Part shown: positions 7,635 to 15,744 of the stretch, one piece after another
Layout of the letters: the number at the start of each line of letters is the position of its first letter
Position numbering within the stretch: position 1 is the stretch's first letter
NCBI GenBank assembly: GCA_021798015.1
Contig: JAJZYP010000008.1
Location: forward strand, 1 to 36,113
DNA length: 36,113 nucleotides
Origin: a bacterium
Lineage (GTDB): Bacteria > SZUA-79 > Acidulodesulfobacterales > Acidulodesulfobacteraceae
Direction of reading: 5' to 3'
Notes under the pieces: generated by a model
The model's input: only the letters and a program-made list of their open reading frames with translations
What the model was told of the DNA's origin: nothing
The model's database searches: none
Program-made: the position numbers and the translations under genes

Positions 7635-7682
7635 AAAAAGGTGTCCGATTTATTTTTCAGAAAATAAATCGGACACCTTTTT
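7635..7682. terminator. Bidirectional intrinsic terminator between fliW and the GGDEF gene
   Basis: A perfect 22-bp inverted repeat (7635-7656 with 7661-7682) has a TCAG loop. The core GGTGTCCGATTTATTTT is flanked by A5 on the left arm and T5 on the right, so both strands produce a stem followed by U residues. It lies between two convergent genes (fliW ends 7628, the - strand gene ends 7700) and would terminate both. Confidence 0.93.
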
Positions 7683-7699
7683 AAAGTAATCTTATAATT

Positions 7700-8701
7700 T
7701 TAGCCCATCTCTCTTTTATCGATAACTACTTTAGACCCAATACTTTCTTTGGCGGAAGTTTTAAGAGCCGATGTTATTTCACTAAGCTGTCCGTAATGTG
7801 TAATTTTTTTGTTTGCATTCGGAATTATCGAAATAGACAAGCTCATTATCGAAAATTGCCTTAGGGTTTTTTGCCTGTCGTAAGCCTCTATATAGCCTCT
7901 TTCTTTGTCGGTAGTATCGTAAAAGGAGGGTATAATCTTATCGAAATTGTATATAATGGTGTTTGCTATATCCAGCGCATCGTCCGGATGAGAAATTACC
8001 GTAAAGTCATCGCCGCCGATATGTCCTATAAGCACATATTTTTCAATGTCCCTTTTGCGTGTTTTAGATATGTCATATACTGTTGTGGCAACAAGCCTCG
8101 AGGTCATCATAATTACCTCGTCGCCTCTTACAAATCCATATTTGTCGTTATATGATTTAAAATTATCGATATCTATATACGAAAAAGAGAAATCTATATT
8201 TTCATCCAATTTATTTTCAACCCTCCCCATTATAGATGAGTTTCCAGGTAGTTTTGTAAGTGGATTAGCATCAAGAGCAGTTTTAGAGGAACATAAAATA
8301 CTGTTAATTTTATAGGAAATTTCATCTGTTGATAGCGGTTCTTTAATGTAATCCTTTAAATAATACTTTGAACTTTGCAGGTCTATCGACCCGTTTTTAA
8401 TATTTTCGAAATTAAAATTCATCGGTAATATAAAAAGTATGGGAATATTGCTAAGCATATTATCGAGTTGCATATCGTTTATCAACTTAAGTTGATTTTC
8501 GTATGAATCAGGCTCTTTAAAAAGGTCTTCTATACCGATTACGATTAACTGTGGCGGCGAGGCATATACGGAATAGTAAGCTTGATTAAAAGACTTGAAT
8601 ATTTTAAAACTATATTCCTTAAGTTCACCTGGAATAATTTTTTTATATTTAGAGTCTTTATGTAAAACGAGAAAAATTGTTACATTAGTCTTTTTTAGCA
8701 T
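7700..8701 (-). CDS. Pseudo-receiver-GGDEF protein (probable diguanylate cyclase)
   Basis: The 333-residue protein has two parts. Residues 1-135 look like a receiver fold, but the phosphoacceptor strand reads PQLIVIGIEDL with no Asp at the usual place, so it is probably a pseudo-receiver; a YIKEPLS segment resembles the K-P loop. Residues 145-330 form a GGDEF domain with the metal-binding FSYIDIDNFKSYNDKYG strand. The active-site loop is GGDDF (residues 229-233), a conservative change from GGDEF. The RxxD inhibitory site expected just before it is absent (KYVL). Function is inferred as c-di-GMP synthesis. It is third in a - strand operon, 12 nt after the HDOD gene, with an AAGGAA ribosome binding site. 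Confidence 0.85.
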   Translation of the reverse strand: MLKKTNVTIFLVLHKDSKYKKIIPGELKEYSFKIFKSFNQAYYSVYASPPQLIVIGIEDLFKEPDSYENQLKLINDMQLDNMLSNIPILFILPMNFNFENIKNGSIDLQSSKYYLKDYIKEPLSTDEISYKINSILCSSKTALDANPLTKLPGNSSIMGRVENKLDENIDFSFSYIDIDNFKSYNDKYGFVRGDEVIMMTSRLVATTVYDISKTRKRDIEKYVLIGHIGGDDFTVISHPDDALDIANTIIYNFDKIIPSFYDTTDKERGYIEAYDRQKTLRQFSIMSLSISIIPNANKKITHYGQLSEITSALKTSAKESIGSKVVIDKREMG

Positions 8702-8713
8702 TAAAAATTCCTT

Positions 8714-9607
8714 TTAATCAAAAATATAAAGCTCTTCCTTAAAGGGGTATATTTCTTCTATTATATTTTTTATGAAATCTATATCTATGCCGAGTATTTT
8801 GATGACCTCCCCGTTTAGCTTTTCAATATAAGGACTCCCCGAAAATCCTATGCCTAACGATTTTGTTAAAAAATCGGCGAGGTTTATTATTGCCGTTTCT
8901 ATCTTAAAATCACCCGCCAATATTAAATTATAATGATATTTTATTGGAAGATATATGGATGATGGCAGATGCCATTCTTTAACAAGGGCGTAACCTAAAT
9001 AGTCATGAGAGGTATTTAAAATTTTATACTCTATATCTATTAACGGTATATTATCATATTTGGCAGTCTTGATAATATTTCTAAAATCGTCTTTAAATGT
9101 CGTCGCTATAATAATCTTTCCAATGTCGTGGAGGAGAGCCGCCGAAAATATCAGATCCTCATCTATTACATACTTTTTATTATTGCTGTTTAAAAGTAAT
9201 CTGTTTTTGTCCTTATTTAAAACTCTGGCAATATGTTTGGCGGTAAAAGCGCAAAAAAGACTATGTTCCCATAGTCCTTCCATCGATTCTTTCATTGCGG
9301 TAAATATCGATGTAGAAATCACAACACTTTTTAAAACATTAGCGCCCAATAAAACGATAGCATGGTTTAAACTATATATTCTTTGAGAAAATCCGTAAAA
9401 TGGGGAATTTACTATTTTTAAAATACGAGCCGAAAGGCTTAAATCCTTTGTCATTAATTCTCCGATGTATTTTACCGGAAAAGTATCGTCCTCCATTAAA
9501 TTTGTAATTTTACTAATAATCTTTGGTAGTGTGGGGATGTTATCGGTTTTTTTTATAGTCGATATTAATTCATCGAATCTATCGACATTTTTTCGCCCGT
9601 ATTCCAT
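8714..9607 (-). CDS. HDOD-domain signalling protein
   Basis: HDOD proteins are regulatory relatives of HD phosphohydrolases, often tied to motility and c-di-GMP signalling. The 297 residues carry the domain's N-terminal pattern LPTLPKIISKITNLMEDD and LSLSARILKIVNSPFYGF, then SLNHAIVLLGANVLKSVV. An H-D pair is retained in AALLHDIGKII, which many HDOD proteins lose, so residual metal-dependent activity is possible but not shown. No extra domain or membrane segment is seen. It lies 8 nt after the small upstream gene and 12 nt before the GGDEF gene, so the three are very likely co-transcribed. Confidence 0.88.
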   Translation of the reverse strand: MEYGRKNVDRFDELISTIKKTDNIPTLPKIISKITNLMEDDTFPVKYIGELMTKDLSLSARILKIVNSPFYGFSQRIYSLNHAIVLLGANVLKSVVISTSIFTAMKESMEGLWEHSLFCAFTAKHIARVLNKDKNRLLLNSNNKKYVIDEDLIFSAALLHDIGKIIIATTFKDDFRNIIKTAKYDNIPLIDIEYKILNTSHDYLGYALVKEWHLPSSIYLPIKYHYNLILAGDFKIETAIINLADFLTKSLGIGFSGSPYIEKLNGEVIKILGIDIDFIKNIIEEIYPFKEELYIFD

Positions 9608-9615
9608 ATGTATAT

Positions 9616-9957
9616 TTAAAATGTTTGTTTTAGAATAACATCCTTTATGATTTCTTTGATTTCATCCATTAATGTGTCGCCTTTAACCTTTTTGAACCTT
9701 TTTTCTAATAAAGCAATTTCTCTTTTAATATATTCCTCGTTTTTTGTGATATCTTTTTCGTTATTTTCTTGTTTTTTTTCTATGAATACAAAATTTTCCC
9801 CGATTTTTCCTGAGACAAACTTTGAATTTTTAATCTTATCTATGAATTTTGCGTTTAAAACTGTTCCCTTCTTAAGTATTAGCATACCTTTATCCGAGAT
9901 AATATCTCTCCCTAAGATATCCCCGATTTTTAATTTGGAGGCTAAAACCTTTTCCAT
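9616..9957 (-). CDS. Small protein resembling the N-terminal domain of HD-GYP proteins
   Basis: The 113-residue protein begins with LASKLKIGDILGRDIISDKGMLILKKGTVL, a pattern seen at the N-terminus of many HD-GYP c-di-GMP phosphodiesterases (L-x-x-G-x-x-L-x-x-D-I ... G-x-L-L-x-x-G-x-x-L). The HD-GYP catalytic domain itself is missing; instead the protein ends in a charged helical tail of about 50 residues. It is the first gene of the - strand signalling operon. It may be a stand-alone sensory or partner module for the HDOD protein immediately downstream. I do not recognise a named family, and no function is shown by the sequence alone. Confidence 0.7.
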   Translation of the reverse strand: MEKVLASKLKIGDILGRDIISDKGMLILKKGTVLNAKFIDKIKNSKFVSGKIGENFVFIEKKQENNEKDITKNEEYIKREIALLEKRFKKVKGDTLMDEIKEIIKDVILKQTF

Positions 9958-9997
9958 AACTTGCGCTTTTAATTAACAAAAAATTCATTATAATTGC

Positions 9998-10024
9998 TTG
10001 AACAAGACCTGATTTTATTATAAT
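9998..10024 (+). promoter_or_regulatory. Putative sigma-70 promoter for the 10082 gene
   Basis: TTGAAC (9998-10003) and TATAAT (10019-10024) are separated by 15 bp in the 124-bp divergent spacer. The spacing is short, but the -10 hexamer is consensus. A second TATAAT on the opposite strand (9987-9992) could serve the - strand signalling operon. Confidence 0.4.
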
Positions 10025-10081
10025 ATATAATAAAGAAAAAGTTCAAATCATTTTTTAATAGAGTATTAATGACTTTTTTGT

Positions 10082-10435
10082 ATGAAAAATTCCATTGATT
10101 TAAAAATTAAAATTGCGAATAAAATCCTTATAATAAATAAATACATACTGCTCACTCTCCTTGAGAAGAGAGAAAAAATTAATGATATTTCTCATATATT
10201 CGATAGAAAACTTTTTTTTACTAAGATGTTTTTAAAGATATCCGTTGTATTTGACATATTTGACGATACTAAAATAGCTATCCTTAAAAAAAAACTTATC
10301 GAAATAACTGAGCTTGAAAGAATTATTTTAGATATTCTAATGACAAGGAAGATCGAGACCGGTGAGAAAATTAAATTTTTTCAAAAGATTACCGTTGCGA
10401 TTAAGGCATATAAATTTAATAATATAACAAAATAA
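10082..10435 (+). CDS. Small helical protein of unknown function (possibly FliT/FlgN-like)
   Basis: This 117-residue, Lys/Ile-rich, helical protein has no signal peptide or membrane segment. I do not recognise a family with confidence. The segment LLEKREKINDI resembles the K-R-E-x-I-N pattern in small flagellar export chaperones. The gene is followed after 8 nt by a PilZ gene, so the two are probably one transcript. Size, charge and flagellar setting make a FliT-like chaperone role possible, but this is a guess from context. Confidence 0.6.
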   Translation: MKNSIDLKIKIANKILIINKYILLTLLEKREKINDISHIFDRKLFFTKMFLKISVVFDIFDDTKIAILKKKLIEITELERIILDILMTRKIETGEKIKFFQKITVAIKAYKFNNITK

Positions 10436-10443
10436 TAAAATAT

Positions 10444-11361
10444 ATGGATAAATTAGAGAACTATTTTTATAAAAACCAGGATATAGTTTTCCAAATACCC
10501 AAAAAAAACTATAAAGGATTTGTATCTAATATCGAAGACGGCTATTTATATATTATCCTTTATGCATCTTTTTCAGAAAAAATGGTATTTGAATTTGATG
10601 AAGAAGATTACAATATTGACGCTGATATAAGTTTAATCAATAATTCTAAAGATAATACTTTAATATATCAGGACATAAATCAGGTTTACTTATTTAAACT
10701 TTCGGTTAAAAGTGTAATTAAGAGCGCAAGTAATATTGCCGTAAAGGTTCTAATACCAGAATTATCTTCCCAAAGGGAGGGAAGGGAATTCTTAAGAATA
10801 CAGGCACTCCTTCAATTTATCTATGAAGAAATCAAGATAAAAGAGTTTCTTGATATTAAGGATGAGTACATATCTAAACCCTCGTTTTCTACATCCGTTT
10901 ACGGTATTTATAATCTATCAACTCCTAAAATTTATCAGCCATCAGGCGGGGGAGAGAGTGAAACGCCGATTAATCCACGCATAGAAAGGCTTTTGATTGC
11001 CATAAACAGCAAATTGGATGTTGTATTATCATTACTTAATCCTGAGGCATCTATTTTTGCCGGTGTTAAGGAAAAGAAGGTTTCTATCAGCGGGTCTGGA
11101 TTTATGTTTAGCGAGCCGCAAGACCTGAGTGGCTCAAATATAACCAATTTAACACAGGGAAGTATTATTAAAATTACTATGTTATTCCCTGCTGTTCCGC
11201 AATTTACTATAAAAGCAATCGCTCAAGTTGTTAAAATTATTAAAAATGGGGAATATAATATTGCTTGCAAATTTATCGCGATAAATGAATCCGACAGAGA
11301 TGAAATAATAAAATTCACGTTAGAGAAACAAAGGCGTCAGATTCAAAATCCCGCATCTTGA
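10444..11361 (+). CDS. PilZ-domain protein (likely c-di-GMP effector)
   Basis: This 305-residue protein has a YcgR-like beta-rich N-terminal domain (about 1-105, YKGFVSNIEDGYLYIIL). The PilZ signature follows: Arg114-x-x-x-Arg118 in GREFLRI, and SISGSG at 214-219 for the usual D/N-x-S-x-x-G, with Ser replacing Asp/Asn. About 95 residues separate the two motifs. That insert contains a Gly/Ser loop and a long helix (NPRIERLLIAINSKLDVVLSLL), recalling tetramerising PilZ variants with helical inserts. The C-terminal part returns to PilZ beta strands (GSIIKITMLFP ... NIACKFIAINE). Convergent MotC/MotD-like stator genes lie 124 bp away, so a role as a c-di-GMP-dependent motility brake is plausible but inferred. 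Confidence 0.8.
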   Translation: MDKLENYFYKNQDIVFQIPKKNYKGFVSNIEDGYLYIILYASFSEKMVFEFDEEDYNIDADISLINNSKDNTLIYQDINQVYLFKLSVKSVIKSASNIAVKVLIPELSSQREGREFLRIQALLQFIYEEIKIKEFLDIKDEYISKPSFSTSVYGIYNLSTPKIYQPSGGGESETPINPRIERLLIAINSKLDVVLSLLNPEASIFAGVKEKKVSISGSGFMFSEPQDLSGSNITNLTQGSIIKITMLFPAVPQFTIKAIAQVVKIIKNGEYNIACKFIAINESDRDEIIKFTLEKQRRQIQNPAS

Positions 11362-11384
11362 CCATATATTCCCTTTTTGAGGAG

Positions 11385-11480
11385 AGGCGGCAGCTAATGC
11401 CCGTGCTTATTTCCTTTCCGAGTCGTTTAACAAAATTCTCCTCTCTTTAGATGATGGGTGCGAGCCAAAGTCTGACGGGG
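11385..11480. other. GC-shifted, structured convergent spacer (possible dispersed repeat)
   Basis: The spacer between the PilZ gene and motB is clearly richer in G and C than its surroundings and has no convincing reading frame. It contains GGCA-GCTAA-TGCC as a small hairpin, and GAGGAGA near 11380 can pair with TCTCCTC near 11436. There is no uridine-tract terminator on either strand. It may be a dispersed intergenic repeat or a remnant of an element. The GGCGGCA/GCCCG-GC pattern faintly echoes the IS605 right end at 69-84, too weakly to call it homologous. Confidence 0.35.
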
Positions 11481-11485
11481 TGTTC

Positions 11486-12277
11486 TTATGACTTCGGGAG
11501 CTCATTATTTAAAAAGGTGGAAAGGACAACTATGTTTACTCGCCGGTTGAGCGCTCTTCCTTGAGCTGTTTTATTCGTCGCAACAGGTCTATACTTTCCG
11601 TAGCCGGCGGCTGAAAGCCTTGTAGGCGGGAATATGACCTTCTTTGTAAAAAACCTTAAAACACTAACCGCTCTTGCCGTTGAAAGCATCCAGTTGTTTG
11701 GGTATTTAATTGTATGAATAGGAGTGGAATCGGTATAGCCCTCTATGGCAATATTATTTTTTACTTTCAATAATTCGGATGCAATATGCAATAAAAGGGG
11801 GTGAAATTCTTTTAGTATTCTTGCGCTGCCAGACTTAAAAAAACTTGAACCCTTAAGGGATATAACCAGCCCCCTTGTCGATTTATATATCTTAAGCGAC
11901 GATTTATATGCGCTGTTACCGGACACAAAGGCTTTTATCTTTCCTTCTATGTTATTAAAGACCTTAACCTCGTACCTTTCCGCCTTAATTAACTTCTTAT
12001 TAGATTGCGAAACCCTGAAGGTAGAAGGGGCAACTTTGGGAACAATGAGTTTTGGCGTGGATGCTATATTGGGTTTTGATTTTGAAACGGTAATAAATTT
12101 ATTTGCTCCAAAAGCTTGCTGAATAGATACGGCAAGCTCTTTAAGTCTTACATTGTTAACCTTTGATATGGCAAACATTACTATGAAAAACGACAAAAGG
12201 GTGGTTAAAAAATCGCCGTAACTTATCATCCATCTGTCTTTGCTCGTACCTTCTTCAATCTTTTTCTTTTTTCTCAT
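11486..12277 (-). CDS. motB: Flagellar stator protein MotB/MotD-like
   Basis: This is the peptidoglycan-anchored half of the ion-driven stator. A short basic N-terminus leads into one transmembrane helix (WMISYGDFLTTLLSFFIVMFAIS), with the ion-binding Asp at residue 22, then a plug-like segment. An OmpA/MotB peptidoglycan-binding domain follows at about 150-255 (FFKSGSARILKEF, IEGYTDSTPI, NNWMLSTARAVSVL, RLSAAGYGKYRP). SYGDF and the AISKVN stretch resemble MotD of the pseudomonad MotCD pair more than enteric MotB. The ATG lies 2 nt after the motA stop, with an AGGAG ribosome binding site inside the motA end, so translation is coupled. Confidence 0.93.
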   Translation of the reverse strand: MRKKKKIEEGTSKDRWMISYGDFLTTLLSFFIVMFAISKVNNVRLKELAVSIQQAFGANKFITVSKSKPNIASTPKLIVPKVAPSTFRVSQSNKKLIKAERYEVKVFNNIEGKIKAFVSGNSAYKSSLKIYKSTRGLVISLKGSSFFKSGSARILKEFHPLLLHIASELLKVKNNIAIEGYTDSTPIHTIKYPNNWMLSTARAVSVLRFFTKKVIFPPTRLSAAGYGKYRPVATNKTAQGRALNRRVNIVVLSTFLNNELPKS

Positions 12278-12279
12278 TT

Positions 12280-13062
12280 TTATTTCTCCTGATTTTTTTC
12301 TTCATACATCTTTTTTTGGCTCTCATTTAAAAATGATTTTAGCTTTTCTTCTATTAATCTTGGGTTTTCACCGTTTTGAATGGACTCTATCCCCATAAGT
12401 ATCAGCTCGTTTCTCAGGACCTTTGCTCTTAGATTAATCTTAAGCTTACTCGATATGGGAAATAAAATTGTATTTGCAAAGGCGAGGCCGTAAAGTGTTG
12501 CCGTAAAGGCCACGGCGATGCCTGCTCCAAGCCTGTTTGGATTGTTTAGATGCTGCATAACATGTATAAGTCCAAGAACGGCTCCAATTATACCCAAGGT
12601 TGGGGAATATCCTCCGGCTTGCTCGAAAATTTTTACGCTTTCATCCCCAACATCTTCAATATTCGATAATTCTGTTTCCATAATTTCTGTTACAACATGC
12701 GGGTCTATTCCATCGACTACCAATGATAATGCCTTTTTTACAAAAAGGTCGGAAGATGCATCTATATCGGATTCTAAGGCAAGCACGCCGTTTTTTCTTG
12801 CTTTTGCGGCATAATTAATTAACTCCGAAATAGTGTTTTCATAATCGACTTTTTTAAAAAAAATTACTTCTTTGGCGGATATCATAGCCCTTTTTAAGTT
12901 TTCCATGGGATTTCCGGCAATTGTTGCGCCTGCGGTTCCGAATATGACTATGACAAAGCCGATTGGATCTAATAGCTGCATTAAATTAGAACCCTGCAAG
13001 AAATTTCCAAATATTATGCCGCCAATCCCAAGAATAAAGCCTATGATAGATGCTAAATCCAT
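12280..13062 (-). CDS. motA: Flagellar stator protein MotA/MotC-like
   Basis: This is the membrane channel half of the stator. The 260 residues start with the typical MotC/PomA-type pattern (MDLASIIGFILGIGGIIFGNFL, then FVIVIFGTAGATIAG) and contain a large cytoplasmic loop followed by two further transmembrane helices. These include GYSPTLGIIGAVLGLIHVM and GAGIAVAFTATLYGLAFAN, which carry the conserved Pro and Thr/Ala ion-path positions. Length suits the PomA/MotC class rather than the about 295-residue enteric MotA. Which ion is used cannot be settled from the sequence. An extended -10 promoter lies about 75 bp upstream, divergent from flgJ. Confidence 0.93.
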   Translation of the reverse strand: MDLASIIGFILGIGGIIFGNFLQGSNLMQLLDPIGFVIVIFGTAGATIAGNPMENLKRAMISAKEVIFFKKVDYENTISELINYAAKARKNGVLALESDIDASSDLFVKKALSLVVDGIDPHVVTEIMETELSNIEDVGDESVKIFEQAGGYSPTLGIIGAVLGLIHVMQHLNNPNRLGAGIAVAFTATLYGLAFANTILFPISSKLKINLRAKVLRNELILMGIESIQNGENPRLIEEKLKSFLNESQKKMYEEKNQEK

Positions 13063-13135
13063 ATTTTATACTTATTTATGCGTTTTATTTAATTTAAATT
13101 AGTTTTTTTATTGAGCCTGGGTTGATTATCTTTTT

Positions 13136-13144
13136 ATTATAACA
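13136..13144 (-). promoter_or_regulatory. Extended -10 promoter for motAB
   Basis: Read on the - strand, TGTTATAAT (13144 down to 13136) matches the TGn-TATAAT extended -10. The -35 position at about 17 bp spacing is only TAAAAA, acceptable for an extended -10 promoter. It would give a leader of about 65 nt before motA. Confidence 0.45.
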
Positions 13145-13249
13145 TAAGATTCAGATAATTTTTACCCATTTTTGTATTTTTTATATAGTTTTATATATTA
13201 ACTATTTTCTTAAATCATTTATTTATTTATTTTATTTATTAAAGAAAGA

Positions 13250-13278
13250 TAGAACTCATAATTTGATTATGATATAAT
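13250..13278 (+). promoter_or_regulatory. Extended -10 promoter for flgJ-fliI
   Basis: TAGAAC (13250-13255), a 17-bp spacer and TATAAT (13273-13278) preceded by TG at 13270-13271 make a good housekeeping-type promoter. The transcript would begin about 35 nt before the flgJ ATG. The upstream sequence (13218-13240) is a simple ATTT-type repeat. Confidence 0.5.
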
Positions 13279-13320
13279 TCAATTATATTTAAATTAAATT
13301 AATTAAATAAAAGAAAATTT

Positions 13321-14346
13321 ATGAATGATTTTAAATCCATTATAGATGCTGTTAGTTCTCAGGTAGAGACCGAACCGAAGATCAGCGCAAGCTCAACTAA
13401 AAATAAAAGACCTGCAAATCAACCGAAGCCAGTCGTCCCCATGCTCGAAAGTCTTGCGAAAGCGGGCTCTGCCCACGGCAATAACCAAAAACCCGAAAGT
13501 ATTTCACCGCAAGATTTAAATAAAATCAAACTTGTAGCCACAAAATTCGAGGCGTTGTTTTTGGATATGATTTTTAATTCTATGGCTAAAGAGGTTGATA
13601 AGGGTTCTTTTATAGATCGCGGCGAAGGATATAAAATATTTAATTCGCTTTTTTACGAAGCAATCGCAAATAATGAAACCTATGGCAAAGGAATAGGCAT
13701 AGCAAAAATGATAGTGGGTTATTTTAAAGAGCATCCGTCTTTAATAAATAATATCGGGACAAAAGGCGTAACTCCCTCTTTAGATAAACTTTCCAATACG
13801 AACAATATATTTCAAGCCTATAAACTTTTATCTAAATCAGACGGCGGTTTTAATCCTGTTCCCGTTCCAGATCAAAATTCTAATAAAAATAAAGTTGCCA
13901 ATATCGGCAACAATGATAATCAAAATCACCAAAATGGATATGTCACAGCCGATGGACTGGCAAAAAAAGCCTCGGAGATTTACGGTATCCCTTATAATTT
14001 AATAAAGGCGGTTATGAGGACGGAATCGGGTTTTAATCCGTATGCCGTTTCGGACAAAGGCGCGATAGGGCTTATGCAGCTTATGCCGGGGACGGCAAAA
14101 AACCTTGGAGTCGATCCTTATAATCCTGCCTATAATGTTTTGGGTGGAACGCTATACTTAAAAAGGTTACTGAACCTTTATAACGGAAACATCGAGTTTG
14201 CCCTTGCCGCTTATAACGCCGGAACTGAAAATGTCGACAAATATAATGGAATACCGCCATTCAAAGAAACCCAAAATTATGTTAAAACCGTTTTAAGTTA
14301 TTATGATGAATATAATAACAATAATCCAAAATCCACTAAATCCTGA
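13321..14346 (+). CDS. flgJ: FlgJ rod-binding domain fused to SLT lytic transglycosylase
   Basis: FlgJ caps the growing rod and cuts peptidoglycan so the rod can pass. The 341 residues hold a rod-binding domain at about 70-140 ([21 protein letters not shown], then [15 protein letters not shown]) and a polar linker. A soluble lytic transglycosylase domain spans about 210-325, with the catalytic Glu at residue 235 in MRTESGFNP. The [14 protein letters not shown] and AAYNAG motifs follow. Enteric FlgJ instead carries a glucosaminidase domain, so the muralytic partner here belongs to a different family. The gene has a good extended -10 promoter, a weak ribosome binding site, and is followed by fliI. 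Confidence 0.92.
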   Translation: MNDFKSIIDAVSSQVETEPKISASSTKNKRPANQPKPVVPMLESLAKAGSAHGNNQKPESISPQDLNKIKLVATKFEALFLDMIFNSMAKEVDKGSFIDRGEGYKIFNSLFYEAIANNETYGKGIGIAKMIVGYFKEHPSLINNIGTKGVTPSLDKLSNTNNIFQAYKLLSKSDGGFNPVPVPDQNSNKNKVANIGNNDNQNHQNGYVTADGLAKKASEIYGIPYNLIKAVMRTESGFNPYAVSDKGAIGLMQLMPGTAKNLGVDPYNPAYNVLGGTLYLKRLLNLYNGNIEFALAAYNAGTENVDKYNGIPPFKETQNYVKTVLSYYDEYNNNNPKSTKS

Positions 14347-14351
14347 AGAGA

Positions 14352-15695
14352 ATGGAGGCGGCAGATGGCAACATGGGTAAAATCATTAATTTAGAGGAAT
14401 ATAACGACCTGCTTAAAAATGTCGATAGATTTATTATTAAAGGCAAGTTGACAAAAGCCGTAGGACTTATTCTCGAAACTAAACACCCCTTGCTTTCCAT
14501 AGGGAAAATTTGTAAAATTCAAAGTAAAAATTCGGTTAGACGGGAGCCTGTTCTGGCAGAGGTTATAGGTTTTAATAATGATAAGGCAATACTTATGCCA
14601 TACGGGGATATTAGCGGAATAAGCTTAGAAAGCGAAGTGGTTTTACTTGACGAAGAAGAGAAATTTCCGGTAGGGAATGAACTTTTGGGGCGGATTTTGG
14701 ATCCCTTCGGGAATCCCTTGGATGATAGGGGTAAAATATATTGCAAAGACTTTGCAAAAATATTTAACGAACCACCGCCGCCGCTTGAAAGAAAAAGAAT
14801 ACAAGAAGTTATGGATGTGGGAGTGAGGTCGATAAATTCCTTTCTTACAATTTGCAAAGGACAAAGGATCGGAATTTTTGCGGGCTCAGGTGTCGGCAAA
14901 AGCACTCTTTTAGGAATGATTACAAAATATTCCGGTGCAGACATTAATGTCGTTGCGTTAATCGGCGAAAGAGGGAGAGAGGTTAAAGAGTTTGTCGAAA
15001 AAAATCTCGGTGAAGAGGGATTAAAAAAATCCATCGTTATTGTCGCAACATCCGATAAATCTCCCCTAATACGATTAAGAGGGGCATTTGCGGCAACGGC
15101 AATTGCTGAATATTTCAGGGATAAAGGACTTGATGTTTTGTTTTTAATGGATTCAATAACAAGGTTTGCAATGGCGTCAAGGGAAATTGGTTTATCGGCG
15201 GGCGAGCCTCCCACGGTCAGGGGCTATACCCCTTCGGTTTTCTCTGTTTTACCAAAACTCCTTGAAAGAGCGGCTAATTCCGATAAGGGCAGTATTACGG
15301 GTATCTATACTATTTTAGTAGAAGGCGATGATATGAACGAACCAATTTCAGATACGGCAAGGTCGATATTAGACGGGCACATAGCGCTTTCAAGAAAGAT
15401 TGCGGAAAATGGTGTTTTTCCGGCGATAGATATGCTTAACAGTATATCGAGGGTTATGCCGGATGTAGTTTCCGAAAGCCATCTGCTTAAAGCAAGGGAA
15501 GTATTAAAGGTGGTCTCTGAATACAGGATAAATGAGGATCTTATTAATATTGGCGCTTACTCAAAGGGTGCAAACGAGAAAATAGATTTTGCAATAGATC
15601 ATATGGAAAAAATAGAAAATTATATAAGGCAGACGCCAAATGAAAAATATTCTTTCGAGGAAAGTTTAGAAGGGCTTAATACATTATTAAATTAG
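14352..15695 (+). CDS. fliI: Flagellar type III export ATPase FliI
   Basis: FliI is the hexameric ATPase at the base of the flagellar export gate. It shows the F1-like fold: P-loop GSGVGKST (about residues 178-185), the following GERGREVKEF segment, a Walker B region LDVLFLMDSITRFAMA, and GEPPTVRGYTPSVFS, a type III ATPase hallmark. The first ATG (14352) lies almost on the GGAGG at 14354-14358. The ATG at 14373 (MGKIINLEEY), with GGAGG 14 nt upstream, is at least as likely, so the true protein may be 440 residues. It follows flgJ by 5 nt. Its usual partners fliF, fliG and fliH are not in the window. Confidence 0.96.
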   Translation: MEAADGNMGKIINLEEYNDLLKNVDRFIIKGKLTKAVGLILETKHPLLSIGKICKIQSKNSVRREPVLAEVIGFNNDKAILMPYGDISGISLESEVVLLDEEEKFPVGNELLGRILDPFGNPLDDRGKIYCKDFAKIFNEPPPPLERKRIQEVMDVGVRSINSFLTICKGQRIGIFAGSGVGKSTLLGMITKYSGADINVVALIGERGREVKEFVEKNLGEEGLKKSIVIVATSDKSPLIRLRGAFAATAIAEYFRDKGLDVLFLMDSITRFAMASREIGLSAGEPPTVRGYTPSVFSVLPKLLERAANSDKGSITGIYTILVEGDDMNEPISDTARSILDGHIALSRKIAENGVFPAIDMLNSISRVMPDVVSESHLLKAREVLKVVSEYRINEDLINIGAYSKGANEKIDFAIDHMEKIENYIRQTPNEKYSFEESLEGLNTLLN

Positions 15696-15744
15696 CATAC
15701 TAACAAAAATTAATAAAAATAGGAATAGGGCAAGATTTTTATTT

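Noticed and set aside
13218-13240. ATTT-type short tandem repeat upstream of flgJ, considered as a CRISPR or operator array
   Set aside because: It is a simple low-complexity microsatellite with no spacers and no conserved palindrome.
14519-15214. Long open frame (231 codons) antisense to fliI
   Set aside because: It lies entirely within the well-supported FliI coding region, has a composition typical of an antisense shadow (Ser/Pro/Leu-rich) and shows no recognisable motif.
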